Positions 18,392 to 26,953 of a stretch of 55,622 nucleotides of DNA are shown piece after piece. Position 1 is the first letter of the stretch, and the number at the start of each line of letters is the position of its first letter. The stretch covers positions 1 to 55,622 of the forward strand of contig CALVEM010000015.1 in the NCBI GenBank assembly GCA_944326605.1, written 5' to 3'. The notes beneath the pieces are model-generated. The model searched no databases. It worked only from the letters and a program-made list of their open reading frames with translations, and was not told the origin of the DNA. The translations under genes were made by a program, and so were the position numbers. The DNA is from Candidatus Gastranaerophilales bacterium. GTDB lineage: Bacteria > Cyanobacteriota > Vampirovibrionia > Gastranaerophilales > Gastranaerophilaceae.

Positions 18392-18751
18392 GTCATCCTG
18401 AACTTGTTTCAGGATCTTATGAACGTCAGATTGAACTCCTGACTTCTGAACGTCTTGACATCTGTTAGCACCCTCTCCCGCAGTTGTATGCTCAACTTGT
18501 TCGCACAACTGCTCCCTCTCCCAGAGGGAAAAGGGATTATTCTTTTCTTCTCCCTCTCCTATGGAAGAGGGCTGGGGTGAGGGCTGATTTACACACTCAC
18601 TGAATGGAGAGCGCTCGCTTTGCAGAGGGTATTCATTTATAGTTATTTTGGTAAAATTGTAACATAATTTATTATGGATATTAGCTTTGCATCTTCGCCT
18701 CTTGACATCTTTGTTTCTAGTTAATAGATCCTGAAACAAGTTCAGGATGAC
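18392..18751. mobile_element. MITE-like composite element, non-autonomous
   Basis: A perfect 25-bp inverted repeat bounds it (18392-18416 and 18727-18751). Each arm is itself a hairpin: TCCTGAA and TTCAGGA around a short loop. The interior holds smaller palindromes, such as the CCCTCTCC-type units near 18473-18600, and no convincing gene. It lies across the 5' end of the prepilin gene. Related arms occur at 3685, 48715 and 51068. Confidence 0.6.
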
Positions 18752-18833
18752 ATGAATGATACTTGCTTCGCATCTTTGCCTCTTGGCATCTCTGCTTCTA
18801 GCTGCTTCTTTGCCTCCGGCGGAGCTTACAGTG

Positions 18834-18843
18834 CCCCCCCCCC
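18834..18843 (+). repeat. Homopolymer C10 tract
   Basis: Ten consecutive C bases in an AT-rich spacer, 165 bases before the ppdK start and outside any supported gene. Such tracts slip easily during replication or sequencing. The rest of 18752-18928 holds repeat remnants and no gene. Confidence 0.8.
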
Positions 18844-18928
18844 GAAAATATCTAAATTAGCAAAATCTTTCATATTTTGTCCTCCATGTCATAATCCTAA
18901 AATTTATAATAAAATATTTTTTTTAAAA

Positions 18929-18958
18929 TTGCAATATTATTTTTTTTTATGCTATAGT
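18929..18958 (+). promoter_or_regulatory. Putative ppdK promoter
   Basis: TTGCAA (18929-18934), an 18-base T-rich spacer and TATAGT (18953-18958), about 50 bases upstream of the ppdK start. Confidence 0.5.
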
Positions 18959-19008
18959 TATATCAAGATATTAAGTGTTTATTATACAATAAGAAAGGAG
19001 AATAAACT

Positions 19009-21687
19009 ATGACTGAAAAACGTGTATGGTTGTTTAAAGAAGGCAACGCAGACATGCGTAATCTTCTTGGCGGGAAAGGTGCAAACCTCGCTGAAATGAC
19101 CAATTTGGGACTACCTGTTCCTCCGGGGTTAACAATCACGACTGAAACATGTATGGATTACATCAACCACGGTAACAAAATGCCGGCAGGGCTTATGGAT
19201 GAAGTAAAATACTACCTGAAAGAAGTTGAAGATCAGGCTGGTAAAAAATTCGGAGATGCTGAAAATCCGCTTTTAGTTTCCGTTAGATCAGGCGCAAGAC
19301 TTTCAATGCCGGGTATGATGGAAACTATTTTGAATCTGGGGTTAAACGACAAAACTGTTGAAGGCATGATTAAACTTACCAACAACCCGAGATTTTGCTA
19401 TGACTCTTACAGAAGATTTTTGACAATGTTCGGTTCCGTTGCCTGGGAAATCGACAGACAAAAATTTGAAGATTATCTTGACAAAATTAAAGAAGAAAAA
19501 GGCTACAAATCAGATACTGATTTAACAGCAGAAGATTGGAAATCTTTAATCGAGCCTTATAAAGAATTAATCAAAAAAGAAACAGGCAAAGAATTCCCGC
19601 AGGATCCTTACGTTCAATTGGAAGAAGCAATTGAAGCCGTATTCAGATCATGGAATATTCCGCGTGCCGTTGCATATAGAAACCACTACAAAATTGACCA
19701 CAACTATGGTACAGCAGTAAACGTTCAAACAATGGTATTCGGAAACATGGGTGATGACTGTGCAACAGGTGTTTCATTCACTAGAAACCCGTCTACCGGT
19801 GAAAATAAATTCTACGGAGAATATTTGACAAACGCTCAGGGTGAAGACGTTGTTGCCGGTATCAGAACTCCAAAACCGATTGCAGAACTTGAACATGAAA
19901 TGCCTGATTTATACAAACAATACGTTGATATTGCAAAAAAACTTGAAAAAGGCTACAAAGATGTTCAGGATATGGAATTTACAATTGAAAGAGGCAAGTT
20001 GTATATCCTCCAGACACGTAACGGCAAAAGAACCGCAAAAGCCTCAGTCAGAATTGCAGTTGAAATGTGCGAAGAAGGTATAATTGACAAAGAAAGAGCA
20101 ATCGAACTTGTTGATGCTAACCAGCTTTATCAAGTATTGCTTCCGGACTTTGACCCTGCTGCTAAAAAAGAAGCACATAAAATTGCTCAAGGTCTTGCAG
20201 CATCTCCCGGCGCTGCAGTAGGTAAAATCGTATTTGATACTGAAGAAGCAGCAGAACGCGGAAAAGCAGGCGAAAAAGTTATATTAGTCAGAATTGAAAC
20301 ATGTCCTGATGATATTCACGGTATGATTCAATCTCAGGGTGTTTTGACACTCAGAGGCGGTATGACATCACACGCTGCCGTTGTTGCAAAAGGTATGGGA
20401 AAACCATGCGTTGCAGGCTGCGAAGATTTATCAATCGATCTAAAAAATGAAACACTGACAGCTTCTGACGGAACTGTTTACCACAAAGATGATATTATAT
20501 CACTTGACGGCGGTACCGGTGAAGTTATGGCAGGTGCGGTACATTTAATTCCGCCTAAAATGGATGAAAACTTCCAGAAGCTTTTCAAATGGGTTGATGA
20601 AACTAAATTGTTAAGCGTAAGAGCTAACGCAGATACACCTGCAGACGTTGCAAAAGCGCTTGAACTCGGTGCAGAAGGCGTTGGACTTTGCAGAACAGAA
20701 CACATGTTCATGGATCCGGACAGACTTCCATGGGTACAAAAAATGATTATTGCAGGTACTCCGGAAGCAAGAAAAGAAGCTCTTGATCACTTATTACCTA
20801 TGCAGTACAGCGACTTCTACGCTATGTTCAAAGCATTAGGCGAAAAATCAATGACTATAAGACTTCTTGATCCGCCGCTTCACGAATTCTTACCTGACAA
20901 AGAAGAATTGATTGCAAAAGTTGCAACTAAAAAAGCTAAAGGCGAAGATTATAAGGAAGAAGAAAAACTTCTGAATATCGTTGAAGCAATGTCAGAATCC
21001 AACCCGATGATGGGCTTAAGAGGCTGCCGTTTAGGTTTAACTTATCCTGAAATCAATGAAATGCAGGTAAGAGCAATCTTTACAGCAGCTTGCGATCTAA
21101 AAAAAGAAGGGTTGGATGTTAAACCTGAAGTTATGATTCCGCTAGTCGGACACGTTAACGAATTAAAAACCGTAAAAGAAGTACTTGAACGTGTTGCAAG
21201 AGAAGTAATGAATGAAAAAGGTGTTACAGTTGACTACATGTTCGGAACAATGATTGAAATTCCGCGTGCTGCATTGACCGCTGATCAAATAGCAGAATAC
21301 GCAGAATTCTTCTCATTCGGAACAAACGACTTGACACAGATGACATTCGGTTATTCAAGAGATGATGCAGAAGGCAAGTTCTTACAAAACTATGTAGAAC
21401 AAAAAATTCTTCCTGCAAACCCGTTTGCAACACTTGATCAAGAAGGTGTCGGACAATTGATGAAAATTGCTCTTGATAAAGCATTAAAAGTCAGACCGCA
21501 CCTGAAACGCGGTATCTGCGGAGAACACGGCGGAGATCCGGCTTCAGTTAAATTCTGTCACAGAATAGGACTGAACTACGTATCCTGTTCACCGTTCAGA
21601 GTTCCTCAGGCTAGACTTGCAGCAGCTCAGGCAGTAATTGAATTCAAACACAGCAAAGAGGAAGAAGGTCCTCTCGGCTGCAAATAG
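19009..21687 (+). CDS. ppdK: Pyruvate, phosphate dikinase
   Basis: 892 residues, full length for the family. The N-terminal ATP-grasp part begins GGKGANLAEMTNLGLPVPPG. The central swivelling domain has RGGMTSHAAVVAKGMGKPC with the phosphoryl-carrier His455. The C-terminal PEP/pyruvate barrel has GLCRTEHMF, SFGTNDLTQM and GICGEHGGDP with the proton-donor Cys837. It interconverts pyruvate, ATP and phosphate with PEP, AMP and PPi in the cytoplasm, serving gluconeogenesis or PPi-linked glycolysis in anaerobes. A strong ribosome site (AAAGGAG) precedes the ATG. It is a single-gene unit ended by the terminator at 21781. Confidence 0.97.
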   Translation: MTEKRVWLFKEGNADMRNLLGGKGANLAEMTNLGLPVPPGLTITTETCMDYINHGNKMPAGLMDEVKYYLKEVEDQAGKKFGDAENPLLVSVRSGARLSMPGMMETILNLGLNDKTVEGMIKLTNNPRFCYDSYRRFLTMFGSVAWEIDRQKFEDYLDKIKEEKGYKSDTDLTAEDWKSLIEPYKELIKKETGKEFPQDPYVQLEEAIEAVFRSWNIPRAVAYRNHYKIDHNYGTAVNVQTMVFGNMGDDCATGVSFTRNPSTGENKFYGEYLTNAQGEDVVAGIRTPKPIAELEHEMPDLYKQYVDIAKKLEKGYKDVQDMEFTIERGKLYILQTRNGKRTAKASVRIAVEMCEEGIIDKERAIELVDANQLYQVLLPDFDPAAKKEAHKIAQGLAASPGAAVGKIVFDTEEAAERGKAGEKVILVRIETCPDDIHGMIQSQGVLTLRGGMTSHAAVVAKGMGKPCVAGCEDLSIDLKNETLTASDGTVYHKDDIISLDGGTGEVMAGAVHLIPPKMDENFQKLFKWVDETKLLSVRANADTPADVAKALELGAEGVGLCRTEHMFMDPDRLPWVQKMIIAGTPEARKEALDHLLPMQYSDFYAMFKALGEKSMTIRLLDPPLHEFLPDKEELIAKVATKKAKGEDYKEEEKLLNIVEAMSESNPMMGLRGCRLGLTYPEINEMQVRAIFTAACDLKKEGLDVKPEVMIPLVGHVNELKTVKEVLERVAREVMNEKGVTVDYMFGTMIEIPRAALTADQIAEYAEFFSFGTNDLTQMTFGYSRDDAEGKFLQNYVEQKILPANPFATLDQEGVGQLMKIALDKALKVRPHLKRGICGEHGGDPASVKFCHRIGLNYVSCSPFRVPQARLAAAQAVIEFKHSKEEEGPLGCK

Positions 21688-21780
21688 GGACAAAGTCCCT
21701 TTCCACATCAGCGGTTGCATAAACTTACACAACTGATACTGAAGAAATGAGCCGCTTAACCCGAACGGGAAATAAAAACA

Positions 21781-21820
21781 ACAGAGAGTTGAATTTTGAA
21801 ATTCAACTCTCTGTTTTATT
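21781..21820 (+). terminator. Strong rho-independent terminator after ppdK
   Basis: A 16-bp perfect stem (ACAGAGAGTTGAATTT and its complement) with a 2-base loop and a TTTTATT tail. A smaller hairpin (AGGGACAAAGTCCCT) lies right after the ppdK stop. Confidence 0.92.
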
Positions 21821-21895
21821 GCCTTAAGAATAAAACAATGATATAATCATTTTATGAACGATAATTTTTGAGAGAAAAAGCAAACTGTTTAAGCA

Positions 21896-22069
21896 ATGTT
21901 CATAACCGGCGGTGGAGCTATCGGATTTGCCGTAATTGAAACGAAAAATTTATGGATATATTGCTTCATGGTATTAGGAGCGTTAATGGCTATAGTTTTT
22001 CTTAATGCTTATATGATGCGAAGAACAGAATTAATGCAAATTGTAAACGAAATTAAAAAAGGAGAATAA
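21896..22069 (+). CDS. Tiny membrane protein (57 residues)
   Basis: The product begins MFITGGGAIGFAVIETKN and continues with one strongly hydrophobic segment (LWIYCFMVLGALMAIVFLNA), then a charged tail ending VNEIKKGE. A TATAAT box at 21842-21847 sits 50 bases upstream. The frame extends back to an ATG at 21854 but is broken by two in-frame stops (TGA, TAA), so either translation starts at 21896 without a good ribosome site or the 5' end has decayed. The stop lies directly before the ribosome site and ATG of the next tiny ORF, which suggests a pair. No family recognised. Confidence 0.45.
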   Translation: MFITGGGAIGFAVIETKNLWIYCFMVLGALMAIVFLNAYMMRRTELMQIVNEIKKGE

Positions 22070-22070
22070 T

Positions 22071-22189
22071 ATGGATTTTGGACAGCTATAGTGCTGATAG
22101 CCGCTATTTACGGAACAATTTATTACTTATATAATATACATAAACAGGACAAAGAATCAGGGGTTATAACTAAAACTCCTAAAAAATAA
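22071..22189 (+). pseudogene. Tiny membrane protein, apparent one-base frameshift
   Basis: GGAGAATAAT gives a very good ribosome site for the ATG at 22071, yet that frame stops after six codons. Adding one T to the T4 run at 22076-22079 restores a 39-residue product starting MDFWTAIVLIAAIYGT, with one membrane segment and a charged tail (HKQDKESG...TPKK). As it stands, only a GTG at 22091 could start the hydrophobic frame. Either a real frameshift or a sequence error in a homopolymer. It ends one base before the convergent ATPase gene. Confidence 0.45.
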
Positions 22190-23821
22190 TTACTGTTTAA
22201 ACTCTTTACCGCCGACTATTCTCAAATGCCTGTTGCTGCCTTCTCCTATTGATGTACTTTTCATGTTATGCTGTTCAACAAGTTCATGCTGCAATTTCCT
22301 TATATGCTGATTTTGCGGGGTAAGTTCAACATGCTCGGCTCCGGCAAGAATTTTATTTATAGCAGCTTTTGCTTCATCAAGGGCACGTTCCGCATCATCA
22401 TAATAACCGCATAAAGTTTCAGATGCTTCCGTAATTTGTAAAGCTTCCTTTAAAACCTTTTGAATTTGCGCCATAGAATTTGTTTTTACATAAAATATCT
22501 GCAGCCTGTAATCGTTTGCAATGCTCAAAACCTTTGCCCCACCCTTAATAAAGTTTTTATGAGCAATCACAATATCTGCTTCATCAAGGTTTCTTGTAAT
22601 CTCTGCATTCAAGTTCAGACGTTCAATCACTTTTTCAACAATTGTTCTTGAAACAGCATATAAATATATCTTTTTAAAGCCTTTCACTTCTTCAACATAT
22701 TTCTGGCGGGAAAAACTAAACTTTAGGCTGTCCGTATTATGTTCAGGAACACTTTTATCCAGCCTGTTGATTTCTCTGGGTATATCGCTTAATGTTGGTT
22801 CTGTTTTTTGCAAAGTTTCCTGAGGCGGCAGTTCACCATCATAAGACTTGTCAACTTTTCTGATCTCCGGTCTGATAGGCCAGCCACGCAAGATGTAATC
22901 AACAGCTTCTGCCGTATTTTTATATACTGCAAGAGTATTTCTATCCAGAATTTCTATAACTACATCAAATGTAGGCTGTTTTTCTCTTTCAAGAACTGTT
23001 TTTTGGGAAGCTCTGCGTTTTGCTTCATCATCCCCGAGAGTTACCGATTGAATTCCGCCGACTAAATCTGATAATGTAGGGTTTTTTATTAAATTCTCTA
23101 AGCTGTTGCCGTGGGCTGTTGCAATAAGCATAACACCGCGTTCAGCAATTGTACGGGCAGCCTGAGCTTCTTCTTCCGTACCTATTTCGTCAACCACAAT
23201 AACTTCCGGAGTATGGTTTTCAACAGCTTCAATCATAATGTCTTTTTGAAACTGCGGCTGTGTAACCTGCATACGTCTGGCATGACCGATTGCAGGGTGA
23301 GGAGTGTCACCGTCGCCTGCTATTTCATTTGAAGTATCAACAATTACAACACGCTTGCCGAGTTCATCAGCAACTAACCTTGAAATTTCTCGTAATTTTG
23401 TAGTTTTGCCAACTCCCGGACGCCCCAGAAACAGAATACTTTTGTTCATCATACAGATATCTTTTATACAGGCAATTGTACCTGTAACAACTCTTCCTAT
23501 ACGGCATGTTAGACCTATAATTTTACCCTGTCTGTTTCTTATCGCACTAATCCTGTGGAGAGTTCCGGGAATTCCTGAACGGTTATCAGATGTAAAATCT
23601 TGAATACGGCTTGTTATATAATTAATATCATCTTCCGTAACAAATTCATCCCCGAGATATTCAATTTTACCGCCGGCATGGCGAATTTCCGGGGTTCTGC
23701 CGATATCAAGGACAATTTCTATCACATCTTCCATTTTTTCATAAGTAATATGTTGTTTAACTTTTTCAGGAAGAACTTCTGTTAACCGGTCTAAATCATT
23801 CTGAAATTGTAGGTTGCTCAT
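22190..23821 (-). CDS. AAA ATPase with R3H domain (Ycf45 / SpoIIIAA-like)
   Basis: 543 residues. The N-terminal part and ATPase core resemble SpoIIIAA and cyanobacterial/plastid Ycf45, with Walker A GRPGVGKTT (133-141) and Walker B VIVVDEIG (207-214), followed by a sensor-like IATAHGNS. A middle segment is variable. The last about 35 residues fit an R3H domain (HIRKLQHELVEQHN...GSNRHLRIV), which binds single-stranded nucleic acid. The precise role in cyanobacteria is unknown; it is probably a cytoplasmic nucleic-acid-linked ATPase. The family supports a cyanobacterial-lineage host. Its leader is about 95 nt. Confidence 0.88.
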   Translation of the reverse strand: MSNLQFQNDLDRLTEVLPEKVKQHITYEKMEDVIEIVLDIGRTPEIRHAGGKIEYLGDEFVTEDDINYITSRIQDFTSDNRSGIPGTLHRISAIRNRQGKIIGLTCRIGRVVTGTIACIKDICMMNKSILFLGRPGVGKTTKLREISRLVADELGKRVVIVDTSNEIAGDGDTPHPAIGHARRMQVTQPQFQKDIMIEAVENHTPEVIVVDEIGTEEEAQAARTIAERGVMLIATAHGNSLENLIKNPTLSDLVGGIQSVTLGDDEAKRRASQKTVLEREKQPTFDVVIEILDRNTLAVYKNTAEAVDYILRGWPIRPEIRKVDKSYDGELPPQETLQKTEPTLSDIPREINRLDKSVPEHNTDSLKFSFSRQKYVEEVKGFKKIYLYAVSRTIVEKVIERLNLNAEITRNLDEADIVIAHKNFIKGGAKVLSIANDYRLQIFYVKTNSMAQIQKVLKEALQITEASETLCGYYDDAERALDEAKAAINKILAGAEHVELTPQNQHIRKLQHELVEQHNMKSTSIGEGSNRHLRIVGGKEFKQ

Positions 23822-23940
23822 TTATCTTTTATACCTTCTTTCTGCAATTTTGTTCATACGACAAAATATGCGGCTGATAAGGTTTTTTCGCACCCGCAGC
23901 GAAAAATTTAAATTTCTAATCAACTTACCTTTCTGTATAT

Positions 23941-23950
23941 ATTATACCAC
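23941..23950 (-). promoter_or_regulatory. Extended -10 promoter of the R3H ATPase gene
   Basis: On the minus strand GTGGTATAAT, a TG-extended -10 box. It lies about 120 bases upstream of the start at 23821. The leader contains a hairpin with TTTTTCGC/GCGAAAAA arms around 23886-23910. The rest of 23822-24154 holds the opposing sigma-28-type box and no gene. Confidence 0.5.
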
Positions 23951-24083
23951 TTTTTCACAAAAACTCATCAACTAAAGATATTAGCCAAAAATCAATTTTA
24001 CATAACTTAATAGATAAAACAATATTAGGTTAGTGTTTAAGATAAATTTTTATTAACAAATGTTACAAAACTAATTATATTTT

Positions 24084-24111
24084 TAAAGTTCCTATAAAAA
24101 AATGTCGTAAA
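24084..24111 (+). promoter_or_regulatory. Sigma-28 (FliA/SigD) type promoter
   Basis: TAAAGTTC (24084-24091), a 12-base spacer, then GTCGTAAA (24104-24111); the consensus is TAAAGTTT, about 11 bases, GCCGATAA. It sits 43 bases before the start of the 24155 gene. Spacing is identical to the boxes at 33385-33412 and 51654-51681. Confidence 0.6.
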
Positions 24112-24154
24112 AAGACATGAACGTTACTAAGTTTGAAAGGAAAATCGTAACAAA

Positions 24155-25792
24155 ATGGGATTGGCAGCAGGACAGGCAAGATTATTAAGCATCACAAGCA
24201 GAAAATCTGATTGTGAATTCCAGTCAATGCGTCTATCGCACCAGAAGATCGCACTGGCTCGTGAGCTTGCTGACCTTTCAAACGAATACCAGAATTCCCT
24301 TGATCAAACAAAACTAATTTACGATTACTATGGCACAGGCGATACAAATACACCGTTAACTTACGGAATATTAATGACACCTTCCGCATTAAACGATTAT
24401 ATGCCTGTAACCTTGACCGACAGTTCAGGGCGTGTCACCTTGAACAGCAAATATGCAGCGGCAGCACGAAGAGCCGGTATCCCGCAGGAAGGTTTAGGCA
24501 CATTACCGTCAGAGACGATGCGTAATGAATTTATTAACGGTCTGGCAGATGCAGGTTTGATAACCAATGCCACCGCAAATACAATGCTAGGTATCCCGTA
24601 TAATCAGGGTGCAGGTTTTGGTGGTGATACGACTACGGCTTTGATTACTGAAAGCGGTAACATTGATGATTTATGTGAATATTTAAACGAAATGGGTGCT
24701 GTTATTGATATAACAATTGACGGAAGCATGGTTAGCGGTAATAGGGCTGACATGTGTCTCTGGAGTAGTGATAAAACTAAAGAAATATCTGCAGATGCAA
24801 ATTCAGAATCAAAGACATCCACATTTAATCTTGGTGATTTACTGAATGGAGACGTAACTGTGGATCTTTACATGTATAACAGAAAGGGGAAAAACCCCAA
24901 TGCAACAATGGCTACAGCGGCACAAACACTGGTGGAAGATATATTAAATCAGACAGGTGAATATTTAGCTCAAGTTTTAGATCTTGGCGATGGTTATACT
25001 CAAGCAGCTTTAGAGTATGCAATGAGTGAAATAAAAAATTTATATGTACCTAAAAAGGAGGACGGAAGCTATTATACTGATTTCCATGATAATAAATCCG
25101 GACAATTTAACCAAACTAATCAAGCAAATGCACCTGAATATATCGGATGGATAAATGACGACTATAAAAGAACTAGTACAGGACATAACCATAACAAAAA
25201 CAGGGTTAGTATAAGCAATATGTTAAAAGCATATTTAACCTATTTTGCAGATTACCTCAACGGTGTGGATGCCGTAGATGCTAATGGTAATGACAAGTAT
25301 AAAGTACAGAAAGGGAAACTTTCAACTAATAGTCTTGTTACTGATGATAAGCTTTACACATTCACGTGGGCAGTAGGTTCAACCGTCTCAAGCGATGATC
25401 TGAGCCAATCTGTATTCTACGATACATTATTCAACCAAATATGTGCTAACGGCTGGACAGAAAACAATAATATAGAAGATAAAGAATACCTGCAGCAAAT
25501 GTTACAAAGCGGTATGTTATATATCTCTAAAATAAAAGATGACGGCTATTACTATCAGGCAAATTACGCAACTGATTCATACATAAAAGAAATCGCAGAC
25601 GATACCTACATTGCACAGGCAGAAGCCAAATATAATACTCAAAAAGCTAAATTGAACGCCAAAGAAGAAACTCTTGACCTTAAGATGAAAAATCTTGATA
25701 CAGAGATATCATCACTCACAACAGAATACGATACTGTAAAGAACACGATATCCAAAAATATAGAAAAATCCTTCAAACGTTATAATGCGTAA
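24155..25792 (+). CDS. Filament-like paralogue A: conserved ends, variable middle
   Basis: 545 residues, no known domain recognised. The N terminus (MGLAAGQARLLSITSRK then CEF, residues 1-21) matches that of the protein at 33458. The C terminus (residues 488-545, including LDLKMKNLDTEISSLTTEYD) is a coiled coil that also matches. The centre is long, Asn/Asp/Tyr-rich and unlike its paralogue. There is no Sec signal or membrane segment. Helical conserved ends around a variable core are the plan of flagellins and hook-associated proteins, and the gene has a sigma-28-type promoter; a filament or secreted role is inferred. AAAGGAAAA lies unusually far (about 12 bases) before the ATG. Confidence 0.85.
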   Translation: MGLAAGQARLLSITSRKSDCEFQSMRLSHQKIALARELADLSNEYQNSLDQTKLIYDYYGTGDTNTPLTYGILMTPSALNDYMPVTLTDSSGRVTLNSKYAAAARRAGIPQEGLGTLPSETMRNEFINGLADAGLITNATANTMLGIPYNQGAGFGGDTTTALITESGNIDDLCEYLNEMGAVIDITIDGSMVSGNRADMCLWSSDKTKEISADANSESKTSTFNLGDLLNGDVTVDLYMYNRKGKNPNATMATAAQTLVEDILNQTGEYLAQVLDLGDGYTQAALEYAMSEIKNLYVPKKEDGSYYTDFHDNKSGQFNQTNQANAPEYIGWINDDYKRTSTGHNHNKNRVSISNMLKAYLTYFADYLNGVDAVDANGNDKYKVQKGKLSTNSLVTDDKLYTFTWAVGSTVSSDDLSQSVFYDTLFNQICANGWTENNNIEDKEYLQQMLQSGMLYISKIKDDGYYYQANYATDSYIKEIADDTYIAQAEAKYNTQKAKLNAKEETLDLKMKNLDTEISSLTTEYDTVKNTISKNIEKSFKRYNA

Positions 25793-25805
25793 ATAAAAAC
25801 CTCAC

Positions 25806-25835
25806 CCCTTCCCTCTCCTTGTCAAGGAGAGGGGG
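25806..25835. repeat. CCCTCTCC-type palindromic repeat
   Basis: CCTCTCCTTG and its complement form a hairpin. The same motif recurs at 18473-18600, 35069-35098, 48520-48540 and 48852-48888. Here it directly follows the 24155 gene and could act as a transcript 3' end. Confidence 0.6.
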
Positions 25836-25841
25836 GATAAA

Positions 25842-26034
25842 AGCCTTCCCAAATGTCATCCTGAGTAGGTTGGGCTTTCAGCACAACAAGTTTGTAGGTC
25901 GGATTTACAATCCGACAACATTTAATCTGGTATAAACCTGTTTGATTTTTCAATAATGCGATTGCGGATCAGCTTCGCTTGGCCGCAATGGCGATGTCAT
26001 TTACAAGTAAATAGCTTACCTTCTTACCAGCTTA
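25842..26034 (+). repeat. 192-bp dispersed repeat, left copy
   Basis: About 193 bases that match the reverse complement of 55431-55622 with only five or so substitutions and one indel, by direct reading. It contains smaller palindromes: GTCGGATTTACAATCCGAC near 25897, and the GCGATTGCGGATCAGCTTCG block near 25968. Related blocks occur at 35014-35157 and 50831-50876. No coding frame. Confidence 0.85.
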
Positions 26035-26056
26035 ACTGCCTAGCATCTTAGAAAGA

Positions 26057-26887
26057 TTATACCCCGGCAACAGGCGGCAAATCAATACTTTTCAAACGCT
26101 GTTCTATTCTTCTGTACCATTTTAGATGCTGCTTGAACAAAATATTATACTTTGAAATATCACCCTGTGACATTTCTTTAAACTGATTATCACAGGTTTC
26201 TTCTAACGCATGCTCAAGATAGTGTGTAAGTTCTTTTCTTGAAAGTTTATCAAGCTCATTGCCTTTAACCAGTTCAATACGTTTACCAAATTCCACAATA
26301 ACTTCAGGTCTGTTATCTCTAAAAAATGCATAATCAACAGCCATCGGTATGAGGTTAACTTTTCCGTATCTTTTTACGGCGTTTTCCGCAATATATGCAA
26401 GCCCGGTCTGAAATTCAATAGGTCTGTAATGCGGAGGTCTTATTATTCCCTGAGGGAAAATACAGAGCATATTTCTTACATCACCGACAACATCAACAGA
26501 ATACTGAAGAGCTTTCATAGCAGATTGAGGCGATTTTTTATTTACGGAATACGCTCCGCCGCGTCTTAATAGCGGGAACCTGTTAAGTTCTTCAACCATT
26601 AAACGAATTTCCTTATGAAAAATTCTGTGAGTAGTGTTATAAAGTACAATACCATCCCACCAGTTGCAATGCGGAGCAAAAAGAATTGTCGGCACATTTG
26701 TGTCTCCGTCAAAATAATTTTCTTCTCCTCTGTATCTAAATGCATAAAAACGATTTTGAAGCATGTTAAAGAAAAACATACTTGCTACCCACAACCAGAA
26801 CTTGCTGGTCTTTGCCGGTTTAAATTTTTCCTCCTTATTCCTTAGCTTTGTAGGGGGGATGTCAGAATATAATTGTTCTTCTACCAT
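26057..26887 (-). CDS. PlsC-like acyltransferase (1-acylglycerol-3-phosphate type)
   Basis: 276 residues. The HX4D catalytic motif appears as HCNWWD (His73, Asp78) in ILFAPHCNWWDG, and the second block FPQGIIRPP corresponds to FPEGTR. A hydrophobic segment at residues 30-45 likely associates it with the membrane. Such enzymes transfer acyl chains from acyl-ACP or acyl-CoA to lysophosphatidate or other acceptors. The acceptor cannot be read from sequence; the Glu to Gln change in the FPEGTR-like block is a mild oddity. No ribosome site visible. It lies 66 bases after nrdG on the same strand. Confidence 0.82.
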   Translation of the reverse strand: MVEEQLYSDIPPTKLRNKEEKFKPAKTSKFWLWVASMFFFNMLQNRFYAFRYRGEENYFDGDTNVPTILFAPHCNWWDGIVLYNTTHRIFHKEIRLMVEELNRFPLLRRGGAYSVNKKSPQSAMKALQYSVDVVGDVRNMLCIFPQGIIRPPHYRPIEFQTGLAYIAENAVKRYGKVNLIPMAVDYAFFRDNRPEVIVEFGKRIELVKGNELDKLSRKELTHYLEHALEETCDNQFKEMSQGDISKYNILFKQHLKWYRRIEQRLKSIDLPPVAGV

Positions 26888-26953
26888 AATATATTAATTG
26901 TACTCTAGTTATTCAAAATACGCAAATAAGAAAGCTTGTTATTTTAAAAAAAC

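Noticed and set aside
18752-19012. 86-residue frame running into the ppdK start
   Set aside because: It crosses repeat remnants and the C10 tract and overlaps the ppdK promoter; no ribosome site.
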